A stretch of 64,000 nt of DNA. It comes from Blastococcus sp. Marseille-P5729. GTDB lineage: Bacteria > Actinomycetota > Actinomycetes > Mycobacteriales > Antricoccaceae. The stretch spans positions 186,001 to 250,000 of the forward strand of contig NZ_OMPO01000002.1 of assembly GCF_900292035.1 (NCBI RefSeq). Reading direction: 5' to 3'. Of this stretch, positions 18,294 through 26,801 are shown in pieces. The notes beneath the pieces are model-generated. The model was not told the origin of the DNA and did no database searches. It worked only from the letters and a program-made list of their open reading frames with translations. Positions within the stretch are counted from its first letter, which is position 1. Every line of letters starts with the position of its first letter. The translations under genes and the position numbers were made by a program.

Positions 18294-18859
18294 GACTTCT
18301 TCTCTTCCTTTGTCGGGGTGCCCGCAAGTTGGGACACGATCGCGTCGGAGAACGCCGGCAGGTCCTCCGGCGAGCGGCTGGTGATGAGATTCTTGTCGAC
18401 CACCACGTCCTGGTCGACGACATCGGCGCCGGCGTTGCGCAGGTCGGTGCGAATGCTCGGGAACGACGTCAGGGTGCGACCGGCGGCCACGCCGGCCTCG
18501 ATCAACGTCCACGGCCCGTGACAGATCGCCGCGACTGGCTTGCCGCTCTCGACGAAGTCGCGGACGAAGGACACGGCGTCCTTGTCGACCCGAAGCTGGT
18601 CGGGGTTCACCGTGCCGCCGGGGAGCAGCAGGGCGTCGTAGTCGCCCACCGAGGCGTCGGCGACCAGCCCGTCGACAGTGAACGTGCCCGCTTCATCCAG
18701 GTCGTTCTCACGGGCCTTGATCTCGCCGTCGTGGATCGAGAGGACCTCGGTCTGAGCGCCCGCGCGGTTCAGTGCTTCGCGGGGTTGCTCGAGCTCGACG
18801 CGTTCGACTCCGTCGGCGGCGAGGATCGCGACCCTCTTGCCCTGAAGATCTGCTGTCAT
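18290..18859 (-). CDS. DJ-1/PfpI family protein (class I glutamine amidotransferase-like)
   Basis: This 189-residue single-domain protein has the PfpI nucleophile elbow AAICHGPWTLIEAG (Cys about residue 113) and the family's N-terminal VAILAADGVERVELEQPREALNRAG. Family members act as stress proteins, deglycases or peptidases in the cytosol. The catalytic Cys-His pair is present, but the substrate cannot be inferred. Its stop overlaps the next downstream ATG by the ATGA pattern. A dead formaldehyde dehydrogenase gene lies one base upstream on the same strand, so the original operon has partly decayed. Confidence 0.85.
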   Translation of the reverse strand: MTADLQGKRVAILAADGVERVELEQPREALNRAGAQTEVLSIHDGEIKARENDLDEAGTFTVDGLVADASVGDYDALLLPGGTVNPDQLRVDKDAVSFVRDFVESGKPVAAICHGPWTLIEAGVAAGRTLTSFPSIRTDLRNAGADVVDQDVVVDKNLITSRSPEDLPAFSDAIVSQLAGTPTKEEKKS

Positions 18860-18860
18860 A

Positions 18861-19340
18861 TCAGTTTGCCTTCTTTCCGTTTGACATGCCGGGCTTGATG
18901 ACGACCTTGGTCCAGCCCTTGGCCCTAGAGTCGAAGTTCTTGTAGGCGTCGGCAGCCTGCTCCAGCGAGATCTCGTGGGAGACGATCCAGGACGGCTTCG
19001 CCTTGTCAGCTGCGATGAGGTCGCGCAGCCGGCGGTTGTACTTCTTGACCGGGCACTGACCGTTGCCCATGGTCTGTCCCTTGAACCAGTGGGTGCCGAC
19101 CCGGTCGCCTACCTTGACCTTCTCCACTCCCTTGCCGATCTCCACCACCTCTCCCATGTTTTCGTGACCGAACGTCCGGCCTAGCTCGAAAGAGGTCCGC
19201 CCCTCGTACATGTGCAGGTCCTAGCCGCAGATGTTGGTGGTCGTAATCTTGACCAGTACATCGGTGGGCCGCTCGATCTTCGCGTCTGGAACATCCGTGA
19301 CGGCGACATCGCGCGGTCCCTGATAGACCACAGCCTTCAT
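18861..19340 (-). pseudogene. Zinc-dependent formaldehyde dehydrogenase, nonsense codon plus internal deletion
   Basis: The gene starts at an ATG (19340) with GGGAGA upstream and reads MKAVVYQGPRDVAVTDVPDA, then reaches NICG-stop-DLHMYEGRT, where the family has NICGSDLHMYEGRT. A TAG thus replaces a Ser codon next to the expected zinc-site Cys. Further on, VEKVKVGDRVG is followed at once by THWFKGQTMGNGQCPVKKYN, which in full-length glutathione-independent formaldehyde dehydrogenases lies some 200 residues later. The cofactor domain and most zinc ligands are gone. The remaining C-terminal end (RDLIAADKAKPSWIVSHE) is well kept. It cannot encode an active enzyme. Confidence 0.85.
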
Positions 19341-19644
19341 GGTGAATCTCCCATCGTTGTGTGGTGACTCGCCGAACCCTACACTCGCCGCCGACAACGA
19401 GGGGCGTAGACAAATCAGGCCTAACCCGGGGGTAACTTGAGGCCCACGCCCACCACACAGCAGCGAGCGCCAGAAGCCCGCGCCCGAACCCCGCCCAGGA
19501 GGTAACCGGGCGCACCAGGATCGTCACCTGGGACATCGCGTAGACCAAGACGGCCTGTTTCACCGTTGGAGTCTCGGGCGCTCTTCGGGGACCGCGATAC
19601 TTTTTTCTTCGAGGGATCCAAGAGCAACCGACAGGAGTGGCCAC
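19341..19644. other. 304-base non-coding stretch between divergent genes
   Basis: This stretch separates the dead dehydrogenase (minus strand) from the UvrA-like gene (plus strand). It holds a fragment of an LtrA-type gene (listed separately), the AGGAG ribosome site of the UvrA-like gene at 19633, and a short A/T-rich run (ACTTTTTTCTTCG) near 19602 that could belong to a promoter. I see no other gene. Confidence 0.5.
19432..19570 (-). pseudogene. Fragment of a low-temperature-requirement protein A (LtrA) gene
   Basis: On the minus strand about 45 codons read [20 protein letters not shown], a few residues, then WAGFGRGLLALAAVWWAWAS. This matches the first membrane segments of LtrA-family proteins, where a FVFAVTQVT...TWAGLGRGLLVLALLWWAW pattern is usual. 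No start, catalytic part or remaining helices are present. It is a short relic, one of several in this 4-kb stretch. Confidence 0.55.
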
Positions 19645-22011
19645 GTGACCACCGATGCGACCGACGGCTTTGTGCGTGTCCGCGGCGCCAATGAGAACAA
19701 CCTGCGCAACATCGACGTGGACATCCCTCGCAACGTGATGGTGGCGTTCACCGGGATCTCTGGCTCGGGGAAGTCGTCGCTGGCCTTCGGAACGCTGTAC
19801 GCCGAGGCGCAGCGCCGCTACTTCGAGTCGGTCGCGCCCTACGCGCGCCGGCTGCTGCAGCAAGTCGGCGCCCCGCACGTCCAGGAGATCACCGGCCTGC
19901 CGCCTGCGGTCGCGCTCCAGCAGCGCCGGGGCGCGGCCACCTCGCGCTCGTCGGTCGGCACCATCACCACGCTGTCCAACCTGCTGCGGATCCTCTACTC
20001 GCGGGCCGGCGACTACCCGGCCGGTGCCGATCACCTCGCGGCCGAGGCATTCTCGCCCAACACCAGCGCGGGCGCGTGCCCGCGCTGCCACGGCCTGGGC
20101 GTCGTCCAAGACGTCACCGAGCAGCTACTTGTCCCGGATCCGTCTCTGAGCATCCGCGAAGGGGCGATCGCCGCCTGGCCGGGCGCGTGGCAAGGCGCCA
20201 ACCTGCGCAGCATCGTGATGGGGCTCGGCATCGACGTCGACAAGCCGTGGCACAGTCTCAAAAAGCGGGACCGCGACTGGCTGCTGTTCACCGACGAGCA
20301 GCCCTCGGTGCTCATCGAGCCCGAACCAGGTCGCGTCGACCACGGCTACTACGGGAAGTTCTGGAGCGCGCGCAGCCACGTCATGCACGTGCTGGCCGAC
20401 TCCACGAGCGAGCGGATGCGCGAGCGGGCCCTGCGGTTCGTGGAGGAAGCGCCCTGCCCGGACTGCCATGGCAGTGGACTGCGGCCCGAGGCCCTCGCGG
20501 TGACCTTTCTCGGGCGTTCGATCGCCGAGGTCAACGACCTGCCCTTCACCGCGCTGGTCGCTCTGCTGCGACCGGTCGCCGAGCGGCCCGAGGGTGCCGA
20601 CGAGGTCGCGGTGCGGATCTGCGCTGACTTGGTCGCGCGCGTCGACGTGCTCCTCGATCTGGGCCTGGGCTACCTGAGCCTGGGACGGAGCTCGACGACG
20701 TTGTCGCCGGGAGAGGCGCAGCGCCTGCGGATCGCCACCCAGCTGCGTTCGGGTCTGTTCGGGGTGGTGTACGTCCTGGACGAGCCCTTCGCTGGCCTGC
20801 ACCCGGCCGACGCGGAGCCGTTGCTGGATGTCCTGGACCGCCTCAAGGCCTCCGGCAACACGCTGTTCGTCGTCGAGCACGACCTAGACGTCGTACGACG
20901 AGCAGACTGGGTCGTCGACATCGGCCCCGGTGCGGGCGAGGCCGGAGGCCGGGTGCTTCACAGCGGTCCTGTTGCGGGCCTCGAGGACGTCACGGAGTCG
21001 GCCACCAGCGCCTACCTGTTCGGTCGCGCTGAGCGGCTCGTGCACGACGCGCGCGCCCCGCAGGGCTGGCTGCGACTGGCCGACGTACATCGCCACAACC
21101 TGCGCGGCCTGTCCGTCGACATCCCGCTCTGCGTCCTGACAGTTCTTACCGGGGTGTCCGGCTCGGGCAAGTCGACCCTGGTCACCCAGGTCCTGGCCGA
21201 GGACCCATCTGCCCTTGAGTCGTTCGACCGACTGGTGCTCGTCGACCAGCGGCCGATCGGCCGGACGCCGCGGTCCAACCTCGCGACGTACACGGGAATG
21301 TTCGATGCCGTGCGGAAGCTGTACGCCGCCACGGACGCGGCCCGGGCACGTGGCTACGGGGCCGGCCGCTTCTCCTTCAACGTCCCCGGGGGCCGCTGCG
21401 AGACCTGTCAGGGCGAGGGATTCGTCTCCGTTGAGCTGCTCTTCCTGCCTGGCACCTATGCACCCTGCCCGACGTGTCACGGCGACCGCTACAACTCCGA
21501 GACGCTCGAGGTCACCTATCGCGACAGGAACATAGCGGAGGTCCTCGCAATGTCCGTCGACGATGCCGCGACGTTCCTCGCCGACGTGCCGGCCGTCGCA
21601 CGCAGCCTCCGGACGCTGCGGGAGGTGGGTTTGGGCTATCTGCGACTGGGACAGCCTGCGACCGAGCTGAGCGGCGGTGAGGCGCAACGCATCAAGCTCG
21701 CTACCGAGCTCCAGCGGGCGCACCGAGGACACGCGCTCTACCTGCTCGACGAGCCCACCTCAGGACTGCACCCCGCCGACACCGCACTCCTGCTGCGCCA
21801 GCTGCACCAGCTCGTCGACGCAGGCAACACGGTTGTTCTCGTCGAGCACGACCTCGACGCGATCGCCACAGCCGACTGGGTCATCGACCTCGGCCCGGGC
21901 GGAGGAGACGCCGGCGGTCGGATCGTCGCGACCGGGACGCCGGCCGACATCGCGCAGGCCGACGGCAGCGCGACCGCGCCGTACCTCGCGCGGCGGCTCG
22001 AGCGGACATGA
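19645..22011 (+). CDS. UvrA-like ABC ATPase without UvrB-binding domain (DrrC/UvrA2 type)
   Basis: This 788-residue protein has two ABC ATPase halves. The first Walker A is [20 protein letters not shown] (about residue 36) and the second [16 protein letters not shown] (about 508). Signature motifs are [15 protein letters not shown] and [15 protein letters not shown], with [10 protein letters not shown] and [10 protein letters not shown] Walker B regions. The zinc clusters ([31 protein letters not shown]) are kept. It is about 150-200 residues shorter than UvrA and seems to lack the UvrB-interaction insert, as in daunorubicin resistance DrrC and UvrA2 proteins. A role in removing bulky or intercalating drugs from DNA is known for relatives. 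GTG start, AGGAG 8 bases upstream. Confidence 0.85.
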   Translation: MTTDATDGFVRVRGANENNLRNIDVDIPRNVMVAFTGISGSGKSSLAFGTLYAEAQRRYFESVAPYARRLLQQVGAPHVQEITGLPPAVALQQRRGAATSRSSVGTITTLSNLLRILYSRAGDYPAGADHLAAEAFSPNTSAGACPRCHGLGVVQDVTEQLLVPDPSLSIREGAIAAWPGAWQGANLRSIVMGLGIDVDKPWHSLKKRDRDWLLFTDEQPSVLIEPEPGRVDHGYYGKFWSARSHVMHVLADSTSERMRERALRFVEEAPCPDCHGSGLRPEALAVTFLGRSIAEVNDLPFTALVALLRPVAERPEGADEVAVRICADLVARVDVLLDLGLGYLSLGRSSTTLSPGEAQRLRIATQLRSGLFGVVYVLDEPFAGLHPADAEPLLDVLDRLKASGNTLFVVEHDLDVVRRADWVVDIGPGAGEAGGRVLHSGPVAGLEDVTESATSAYLFGRAERLVHDARAPQGWLRLADVHRHNLRGLSVDIPLCVLTVLTGVSGSGKSTLVTQVLAEDPSALESFDRLVLVDQRPIGRTPRSNLATYTGMFDAVRKLYAATDAARARGYGAGRFSFNVPGGRCETCQGEGFVSVELLFLPGTYAPCPTCHGDRYNSETLEVTYRDRNIAEVLAMSVDDAATFLADVPAVARSLRTLREVGLGYLRLGQPATELSGGEAQRIKLATELQRAHRGHALYLLDEPTSGLHPADTALLLRQLHQLVDAGNTVVLVEHDLDAIATADWVIDLGPGGGDAGGRIVATGTPADIAQADGSATAPYLARRLERT

Positions 22012-22092
22012 GCTGGCTGCGGCCGCCGCCGGGCACGTCGTGCAGGATGACGACCTGACCGTCTACCTCGCTTGGACCTCGGAAGACCTCGG

Positions 22093-22241
22093 CGAACTCG
22101 CGGGTCGGCGCCGGGAACAGCAGCCGGTTGAGCGTACGCGGCCCGGAAGGCCCGGATCGCGATCTCGCCGCGGTTGGCCACCAGGACCTTGGAGAACATC
22201 TGGCGCTCCACCGCGCCGTCCTCTGCCGAATGGTGTTCCAT
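22093..22241 (-). pseudogene. Pyruvate carboxylase remnant: N-terminus joined to a distant C-terminal piece
   Basis: The minus strand starts MEHHSAEDGAVERQMFSKVL and continues VANRGEIAIRAFRAAY, almost identical to the start of the intact pyc at 12411. It then jumps, out of frame, to TLNRLLFPAPTREFA, which lies near residue 985 of the intact enzyme. About 950 codons are missing. The nucleotide sequence is close to that of the intact gene on both sides of the junction. Like the intact copy, it is followed downstream in plus-strand order by a CDF transporter gene on the same strand. Confidence 0.85.
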
Positions 22242-22371
22242 CGGTGCATCAACGCCTTCGTTCGCGAGCGCTTGTGGCGCTCCTTCGAGCACGGGATCCG
22301 CCCGAACCTACCAACCGGCGGGTTGCGCGGCGATCTGGTCCCAGAGAGCGGACGCGACCCTCACGGCCCAA

Positions 22372-23286
22372 TCACCAGGTGACCTCGTGGCACTGCTCGG
22401 TGCGGTCGGTCTCGATCTGCAGGGTGGCGTGCTCGATCGCGTGCCGCGACTGCAGCATCGCCTGCGCGTCGGTCAGCACCTGCTGCGCCGGTCGCTCCCC
22501 GTCGACGAGCAGGTGGGCGGTGGCCACGTTCATGCCGGAGGTGAGCGTCCACACGTGCAGGTCGTGGATCTCGGCGACTCCGGGGAGGCCTTCCAGGTCG
22601 CGCTCGATCGTCGCCAGGTCGAGGTCCTTCGGAGCATGCTGACCGAGGACGTGCAGTACCTGGTTGCCGAGCACGAGCGCGCGGACCGCCACGAACACGC
22701 CGATCGCGACCGCGACGACGGTGTCCCACACCGGATTGGCGGTCCACGTGACCAGCAGGCCGGCCAGGAGCACGCCGACACTGCCCGCGGCATCGGCGAC
22801 GACCTCGTAGTACGCACCCTTGACGTTCAGCGACTCCTCGCTGCCGCCGCGCAGCAGCAGCACGCAGGCGATGTTGACCAGCAGCCCGATCCCTCCGACG
22901 ACGAGCATTGCCGTCGTCTGCACCTGCGGCTGCTCGCCGATCCGCCCGATCGCCTCGATCACGACGTAGACCGCGACCCCGAGCATGATCAGCACTGTCA
23001 GGCCGGAGGCGAACACCTCGGCGCGGTACGAGCCGTACGAGCGGTGCCCGGCGGCCGGGCGGGTCGCGATCCGGGTGGCGAGCAACGCCGCCCCGAGCGC
23101 GACGACATCGGCGGCCATGTGGCCGGCGTCGGAGATCAGCGCCAGCGAGCCCGAGGCGAGGCCGGCGGCGAGCTCGATGCCGAAGAAGGCGGCGACCAAG
23201 CCGAAGGCCGCGGCCAGCCGCCACCGGTGCTTGCCGCCGGCGTGACCGGCGTGGCCGGAGTGGCCGTGATCGTGCCCCATTCCCAT
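22372..23286 (-). CDS. Cation diffusion facilitator (zinc/cobalt-type efflux), copy 2
   Basis: This 304-residue paralogue of the CDF at 12624-13532 is clearly homologous from end to end, down to the same C-terminus CHEVTW. It has a His-rich N-terminus (MGHDHGHSGHAGHAGGKH), helix-2 metal site [10 protein letters not shown], helix-5 YYEVVAD and the same cytosolic domain. I start it at the first ATG (23286), which has GGAGGG 7 bases upstream; a second in-frame ATG is two codons later. The upstream 14-mer motif shared with copy 1 suggests the same regulator. A role in divalent metal efflux is inferred from the family. Confidence 0.85.
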   Translation of the reverse strand: MGMGHDHGHSGHAGHAGGKHRWRLAAAFGLVAAFFGIELAAGLASGSLALISDAGHMAADVVALGAALLATRIATRPAAGHRSYGSYRAEVFASGLTVLIMLGVAVYVVIEAIGRIGEQPQVQTTAMLVVGGIGLLVNIACVLLLRGGSEESLNVKGAYYEVVADAAGSVGVLLAGLLVTWTANPVWDTVVAVAIGVFVAVRALVLGNQVLHVLGQHAPKDLDLATIERDLEGLPGVAEIHDLHVWTLTSGMNVATAHLLVDGERPAQQVLTDAQAMLQSRHAIEHATLQIETDRTEQCHEVTW

Positions 23287-23325
23287 CGATACTCCCTCCG
23301 CGAAAAACCCACACATAAGCATATC

Positions 23326-23339
23326 CGCATGTATGCATG
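23326..23339 (-). promoter_or_regulatory. Conserved operator-like motif upstream of CDF copy 2
   Basis: CGCATGTATGCATG (plus strand) matches the 14-mer upstream of CDF copy 1 at 13 of 14 bases and lies at nearly the same distance (40 versus 37 bases) from the start. It contains the perfect dyad GCAT-GT-ATGC. The rest of the two upstream regions is much less alike. Confidence 0.5.
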
Positions 23340-23396
23340 GATTCGCGCGTGACGTCGCCCGGTCGCGACAGACGGCTGAGCAAGGCGCATGAATGA

Positions 23397-23434
23397 CCAC
23401 AGGCCCGGGGATCCGAGGAACTCCGGGCCTGTGG
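23397..23434 (-). terminator. Hairpin, probably the original terminator of the initiator tRNA gene
   Basis: A perfect 12-bp inverted repeat (CCACAGGCCCGG and CCGGGCCTGTGG, 14-base loop) lies 4 bases outside the island-end repeat. If the island were cut out at its repeats, this hairpin would lie just behind the 3' end of tRNA-Met on the minus strand, so I infer that it was that gene's terminator before insertion. Confidence 0.6.
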
Positions 23435-23438
23435 CCTT

Positions 23439-23454
23439 TTCGTAGCGGGGACAG
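23439..23454. repeat. Distal attachment-site repeat of the genomic island
   Basis: TTCGTAGCGGGGACAG is an exact 16-base copy of the sequence at 36980-36995, where it covers the last 12 bases of the tRNA-Met gene and 4 bases beyond. This is the usual structure left when a tyrosine recombinase inserts an element into a tRNA gene. Confidence 0.85.
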
Positions 23455-23459
23455 CGTAG

Positions 23460-24145
23460 TCTCAGGACATCCCGGACAGGTGTCTCAAGACATCCCGGAC
23501 GAGGTGGCGGCGGGTCGGGGCCCGATGATCGCGGGCGTCGAAAGCTCGTCTGGTCATCACAGCTCTCACTGTTCAGGGTCGCCTGATCACGGAGGTCGTC
23601 GAGGCCTACGCCGTGTCACGCTCGTGGGTCTACGAGCTACTCGCGCGCTACCGCACCGAGGGCGAGGCCGCATTCGAGGCCCGTTCCCGACGCCCGCACC
23701 ACAGCCCCACCGCGATCACCGACGAGCTCATCGCCGCGGTGCTCGCCGAACGCGACCGGCTCACCGCTGCCGGCACGACGCGGGCCCGGAGGCGATCCGC
23801 TGGCACCTGCAGCAGGCCGGCATCAACCCACCGTCACGCGCCACGATCGCGCGGATGCTGACCCGCGCCGGGCGAGTCCGCCCCGAACCCCGCAAGAAGC
23901 CCAAGACCGCCTACACGCGCTTCGCCGCCGAGCAGCCGAACGAGACCTGGCAGTCCGACTTCACCCACTATCGCCTCACCGACGACACCGAGATCATCAC
24001 CTGGCTCGATGACCACTCCCGCTACGCCCTACACGTCACAGCCCACCGCGCGATCACCGGCGCCATCGTCACCAGCACCTTCACCCAGACCACCTACATA
24101 CGTGGCATCCCGCCCTCGACCCTGACCGACAACGGCATGGTCTGA
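23460..24145 (+). mobile_element. Degenerate, truncated IS481-family insertion sequence
   Basis: Two near-identical 18-mers (TCTCAGGACATCCCGGAC at 23460 and its one-base variant at 23483) look like the IS end. The transposase frame then reads ARLVITALTVQGRLITEVVE, VSRSWVYELLARYRTEGEAA, a DNA-binding start typical of IS481, and later TWQSDFTHYRLTDDTEIITW, part of the DDE core. It is dead for three reasons: no in-frame start, a one-base loss near 23785 (before the DAGPEAIRWHL segment) that shifts the frame, and an abrupt end at TLTDNGMV, before the last catalytic residues. Confidence 0.82.
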
Positions 24146-24168
24146 ACCGCCCCGGGGGTTCCGGAGAG

Positions 24169-24408
24169 ACCTCGAACCTACCGTTCAGCTCCTGGGCCGG
24201 CGTGTTCGGCGATCAAGTCGTCGCGGCCGCGATGATCGACCGCATCGTCCACCACGCCGATGTGATCGCGCTCAAAGGAGGCCTCCTACCGGGTCCGCGA
24301 CAGAGGCGTGGAAACCCTCCCGAGCATCAAAGCCGAACAAGAATCCCTAGACTGAGACCGTTCACTATTGGACCGCCGAAACCGCTCAACTTTCGAGCGC
24401 CGTCGACA
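24169..24408 (+). mobile_element. IS21-family remnant (end of istB plus right terminus)
   Basis: TSNLPFSSWAGVFGDQVVAA and AMIDRIVHHADVIALKG match the C-terminal part of IstB, the ATPase helper of IS21 elements. One extra G near 24278 shifts the frame, after which ASYRVRDRGVETLPSIKAEQ follows to a stop at 24355. The trailing sequence ending in CGTCGACA resembles the right end of IS21 relatives. No istA gene or Walker motifs remain. Confidence 0.7.
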
Positions 24409-24453
24409 CTGCGCACCACCGCCGTGCGTGATGTCCACGCCTAGACTTATTAG

Positions 24454-24894
24454 ATGGCACAGGCTGAAGCCAGTTCCTGGGCATCGAGTCCAGGGAGACG
24501 TCGGAACATGCAAGCCAACCGGTCGAGGGATACCAAGCCCGAACTTGAGATTCGACGCCGACTGCACGAACTCGGTCTCCGCTACCGAGTTGCGATCGCG
24601 CCCGAACCGGGCCTACGCCGACGAGCGGACATTGTCTTCACCCGGGCGCGAGTAGCGGTGTTCATCGACGGCTGCTTCTGGCACGGGTGCCCGGAGCACG
24701 GCCGGTCGACCTTCAATCACAATGCCGAGTACTGGCCCGCGAAGATCGCCACCAATGTGGCGCGCGATGCCGACACGAACGCCAAACTAGACGCAGCCGG
24801 CTGGCACGTCCTGCGCTACTGGGAGCACGACGATGCAGCGGCGGTCGTCGAGGAGATCCGGCAGACCGTCTTGGCGCTACGCCGCCGACCCTAG
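24454..24894 (+). CDS. vsr: Very short patch repair endonuclease
   Basis: This 146-residue Vsr nuclease nicks DNA next to T:G mismatches that arise when 5-methylcytosine deaminates. The start region SWASSPGRRRNMQANRSRDTKPELEIR is typical. The catalytic Asp lies in RADIVFTRARVAVFIDGCFW, followed by the zinc/active-site HGCPEH, and the C-terminal WHVLRYWEHD is conserved. It faces the defence operon and shares the four bases CTAG with drmB, where both stop codons lie. Pairing with the C5 methyltransferase at the far end of the operon makes sense, since Vsr limits the mutations that such methylation causes. No clear ribosome site precedes the ATG. Confidence 0.92.
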   Translation: MAQAEASSWASSPGRRRNMQANRSRDTKPELEIRRRLHELGLRYRVAIAPEPGLRRRADIVFTRARVAVFIDGCFWHGCPEHGRSTFNHNAEYWPAKIATNVARDADTNAKLDAAGWHVLRYWEHDDAAAVVEEIRQTVLALRRRP

Positions 24895-26801
24895 GCAAGC
24901 ATCGAAAAATACCCCAGCGTCGGATCAGCAAACGTTCCTACGACCAAGCCTCGATCGAGGAAGCGGTTGAACTCTTCGCAACTCGTCTCAGGCAGCAGGG
25001 CGCAGCCGTGACAAGCAGCTAGGTTGCAGGAGTCCGGCCCTTGCCCCTTCTCGCCCGCGTCCATGCAGACCGGGTCCGTAGAGCACCACCGGGCATCGGA
25101 GATGGCAGACGCGAACACTGATCGCAGGTTGTCGGGCCGGGCCATACGCACAAGGCCACCCATCGTGCCCTCAGAGTCGCCGGCGGCGGTGTAGATGAGG
25201 AGTCCCGCCATCTCTCGTCCGGGAGTGGCCGAGACGTAGAGTCGCTCGCGGAGCGAAGCAGAACTGTATCCGCAGGCGAATATCAGCTCGTTGATAAGCA
25301 GGTGTCCCAGTGTGTGCAACAGCACGAAGCGCGGAGTGAGCGAGCGGTCCTGAAGACCGCGTTGGGAGGCGACGTGCCCATAGTGGTCGGCGATTCCCTG
25401 GGCTCTGGCTTGGACCTCTGCGCGAGCTTCCCATGCTGCCAGCCCAGCCGGATCGAGCTCGAAGTAGATGCCCTCACCCTTCACGACGTAGGCGGGCAGC
25501 CAGTCCTGAACAGGCGGCAGAGGTTCCCGGCGCAGCAGCGCTTTGCCGGCGCTGAGTTTCAGGACGTCGTCCCGGACTCGGGTGAAGCCTCGCAGCGCTC
25601 GGGTCTCGCGGAGGACATCGACTGAGCGCACTCGCTCCAGGTGAGCATCGAGATCGTGGTGGATGCCGGGGTTGGTTGCAGTGAGGTAGTCGTCTTTCGG
25701 GGTCTCCCGGATGTGTTGGAACTCCGGATAGCGCCACTCGTCGTCCCCGGTAAGGAGTTCGGCGTCGGACTCCTCACCTGACGCCGGCTCTTCTTCTCCG
25801 ACGCCCAGGAGGTCGCGGTAGCCCGCGATGAGCTCGTCGTCTGAGATAGGGCCGAAGAGTTCCGGCGGCACGTTCTTGAGAAGCTGGTCACGCAGCCTCT
25901 CGACCTCAAGGCTCGCCCCGAAGATGCTATGAAGAGTGCGCATCGTCGTACTCACTGCTGGGTGGCGCATCAGGTCGTGCATCTCAGCACTGACCGCGCC
26001 CTCCTTGCGGGGTAGATAGATCGAGGACTCGACCTTCGGGAAGTAGACATTGCCCGCAGCACGTAGGGCTCCACGCATCGGCTGCCCACAGGCTCCTTCG
26101 AGTTTGGCAAGCCAAGGGCGTGCCCCGGTGCAGAGGTAGGGGTCGTCGGGTGACGACAGTTGGTCGCTGAGGTTGGTGTGCTCGTCACCGTTGACGAAGC
26201 GCGCCTCGGTGATGCCGCGAAGGGACCGTTCGTTCTGGCAGCCATCGCACACGACTCGCTGGCCCTCAAGGCCGCCGCCGCCGAGAGACTTCAGGCGCAG
26301 CGTCCCGTTGCAGGGCGGCCGGTGGGCACGATGGACCCACTTGTCGAAGGGGAAGTCGTCGAGATGCCCAGCGGCGCAGACGGCCACGAAGGGCACCTGC
26401 GACATGCGGGGCTTGTACTTCCAGTCGGCGTGCTTCTTGTCCTTGCAGACCACGGCCTGCTGCATGGTGAGCGTTGAGAGTTCGAGGCGCTTGCAGAACA
26501 TGCAGAAGCACCAGCGCGGGAAACGCAGCACGGGCACCGTGAGCTTGACGTTGCGGTTATCGTTGGCCTGCCCCTGGTAGCGGTAGTCCGGAGGGAGACG
26601 GAACTCCGAGACCCTCAAGCGCGCTTCGAGACGCCAATCGTGTTCCTGATACTCCTCAAGCGCCAAGCTGCTGGCGTCGTCGGGCTCGTACCAGTGATCC
26701 AACCCTGCCGTGATGACCGAGGTGCCGTTGACGAGGACGCTCATAGCACCAACGCCGAATGGGGTGACGAGCTGCGCCCGCCTCATTGCTCCGGTGCTCA
26801 T
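24891..26801 (-). CDS. drmB: DISARM protein DrmB (DUF1998)
   Basis: This 636-residue protein has the DrmB start MRRAQLVTPFGVGAMSVLVN near residue 6 and several Cys pairs (FPRWCFCMFCKR, VVCDGCQNE) that suggest zinc binding. It ends in a DUF1998 domain: FVLLHTLGHLLINELIFACG, then GLLIYTAAGDSEGTMGGLVR, then a Cys-rich CNLAACHGCALLPETSCEEF. In DISARM, DrmA and DrmB form a complex on phage DNA, with DrmB helping DrmA. It is the last gene of the operon and its ATG overlaps the drmA stop (ATGA). Its stop is shared tail to tail with vsr. Confidence 0.9.
   Translation of the reverse strand: MSTGAMRRAQLVTPFGVGAMSVLVNGTSVITAGLDHWYEPDDASSLALEEYQEHDWRLEARLRVSEFRLPPDYRYQGQANDNRNVKLTVPVLRFPRWCFCMFCKRLELSTLTMQQAVVCKDKKHADWKYKPRMSQVPFVAVCAAGHLDDFPFDKWVHRAHRPPCNGTLRLKSLGGGGLEGQRVVCDGCQNERSLRGITEARFVNGDEHTNLSDQLSSPDDPYLCTGARPWLAKLEGACGQPMRGALRAAGNVYFPKVESSIYLPRKEGAVSAEMHDLMRHPAVSTTMRTLHSIFGASLEVERLRDQLLKNVPPELFGPISDDELIAGYRDLLGVGEEEPASGEESDAELLTGDDEWRYPEFQHIRETPKDDYLTATNPGIHHDLDAHLERVRSVDVLRETRALRGFTRVRDDVLKLSAGKALLRREPLPPVQDWLPAYVVKGEGIYFELDPAGLAAWEARAEVQARAQGIADHYGHVASQRGLQDRSLTPRFVLLHTLGHLLINELIFACGYSSASLRERLYVSATPGREMAGLLIYTAAGDSEGTMGGLVRMARPDNLRSVFASAISDARWCSTDPVCMDAGEKGQGPDSCNLAACHGCALLPETSCEEFNRFLDRGLVVGTFADPTLGYFSMLA

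Noticed and set aside
18181-18423. Minus-strand frames between the amine oxidase and PfpI genes
   Set aside because: Apart from the 19-codon monooxygenase relic they are short, lack ribosome sites and overlap PfpI in other frames.
19645-22011. Canonical UvrA of nucleotide excision repair
   Set aside because: The protein is only 788 residues and lacks room for the UvrB-binding insert; it fits the UvrA2/DrrC type.
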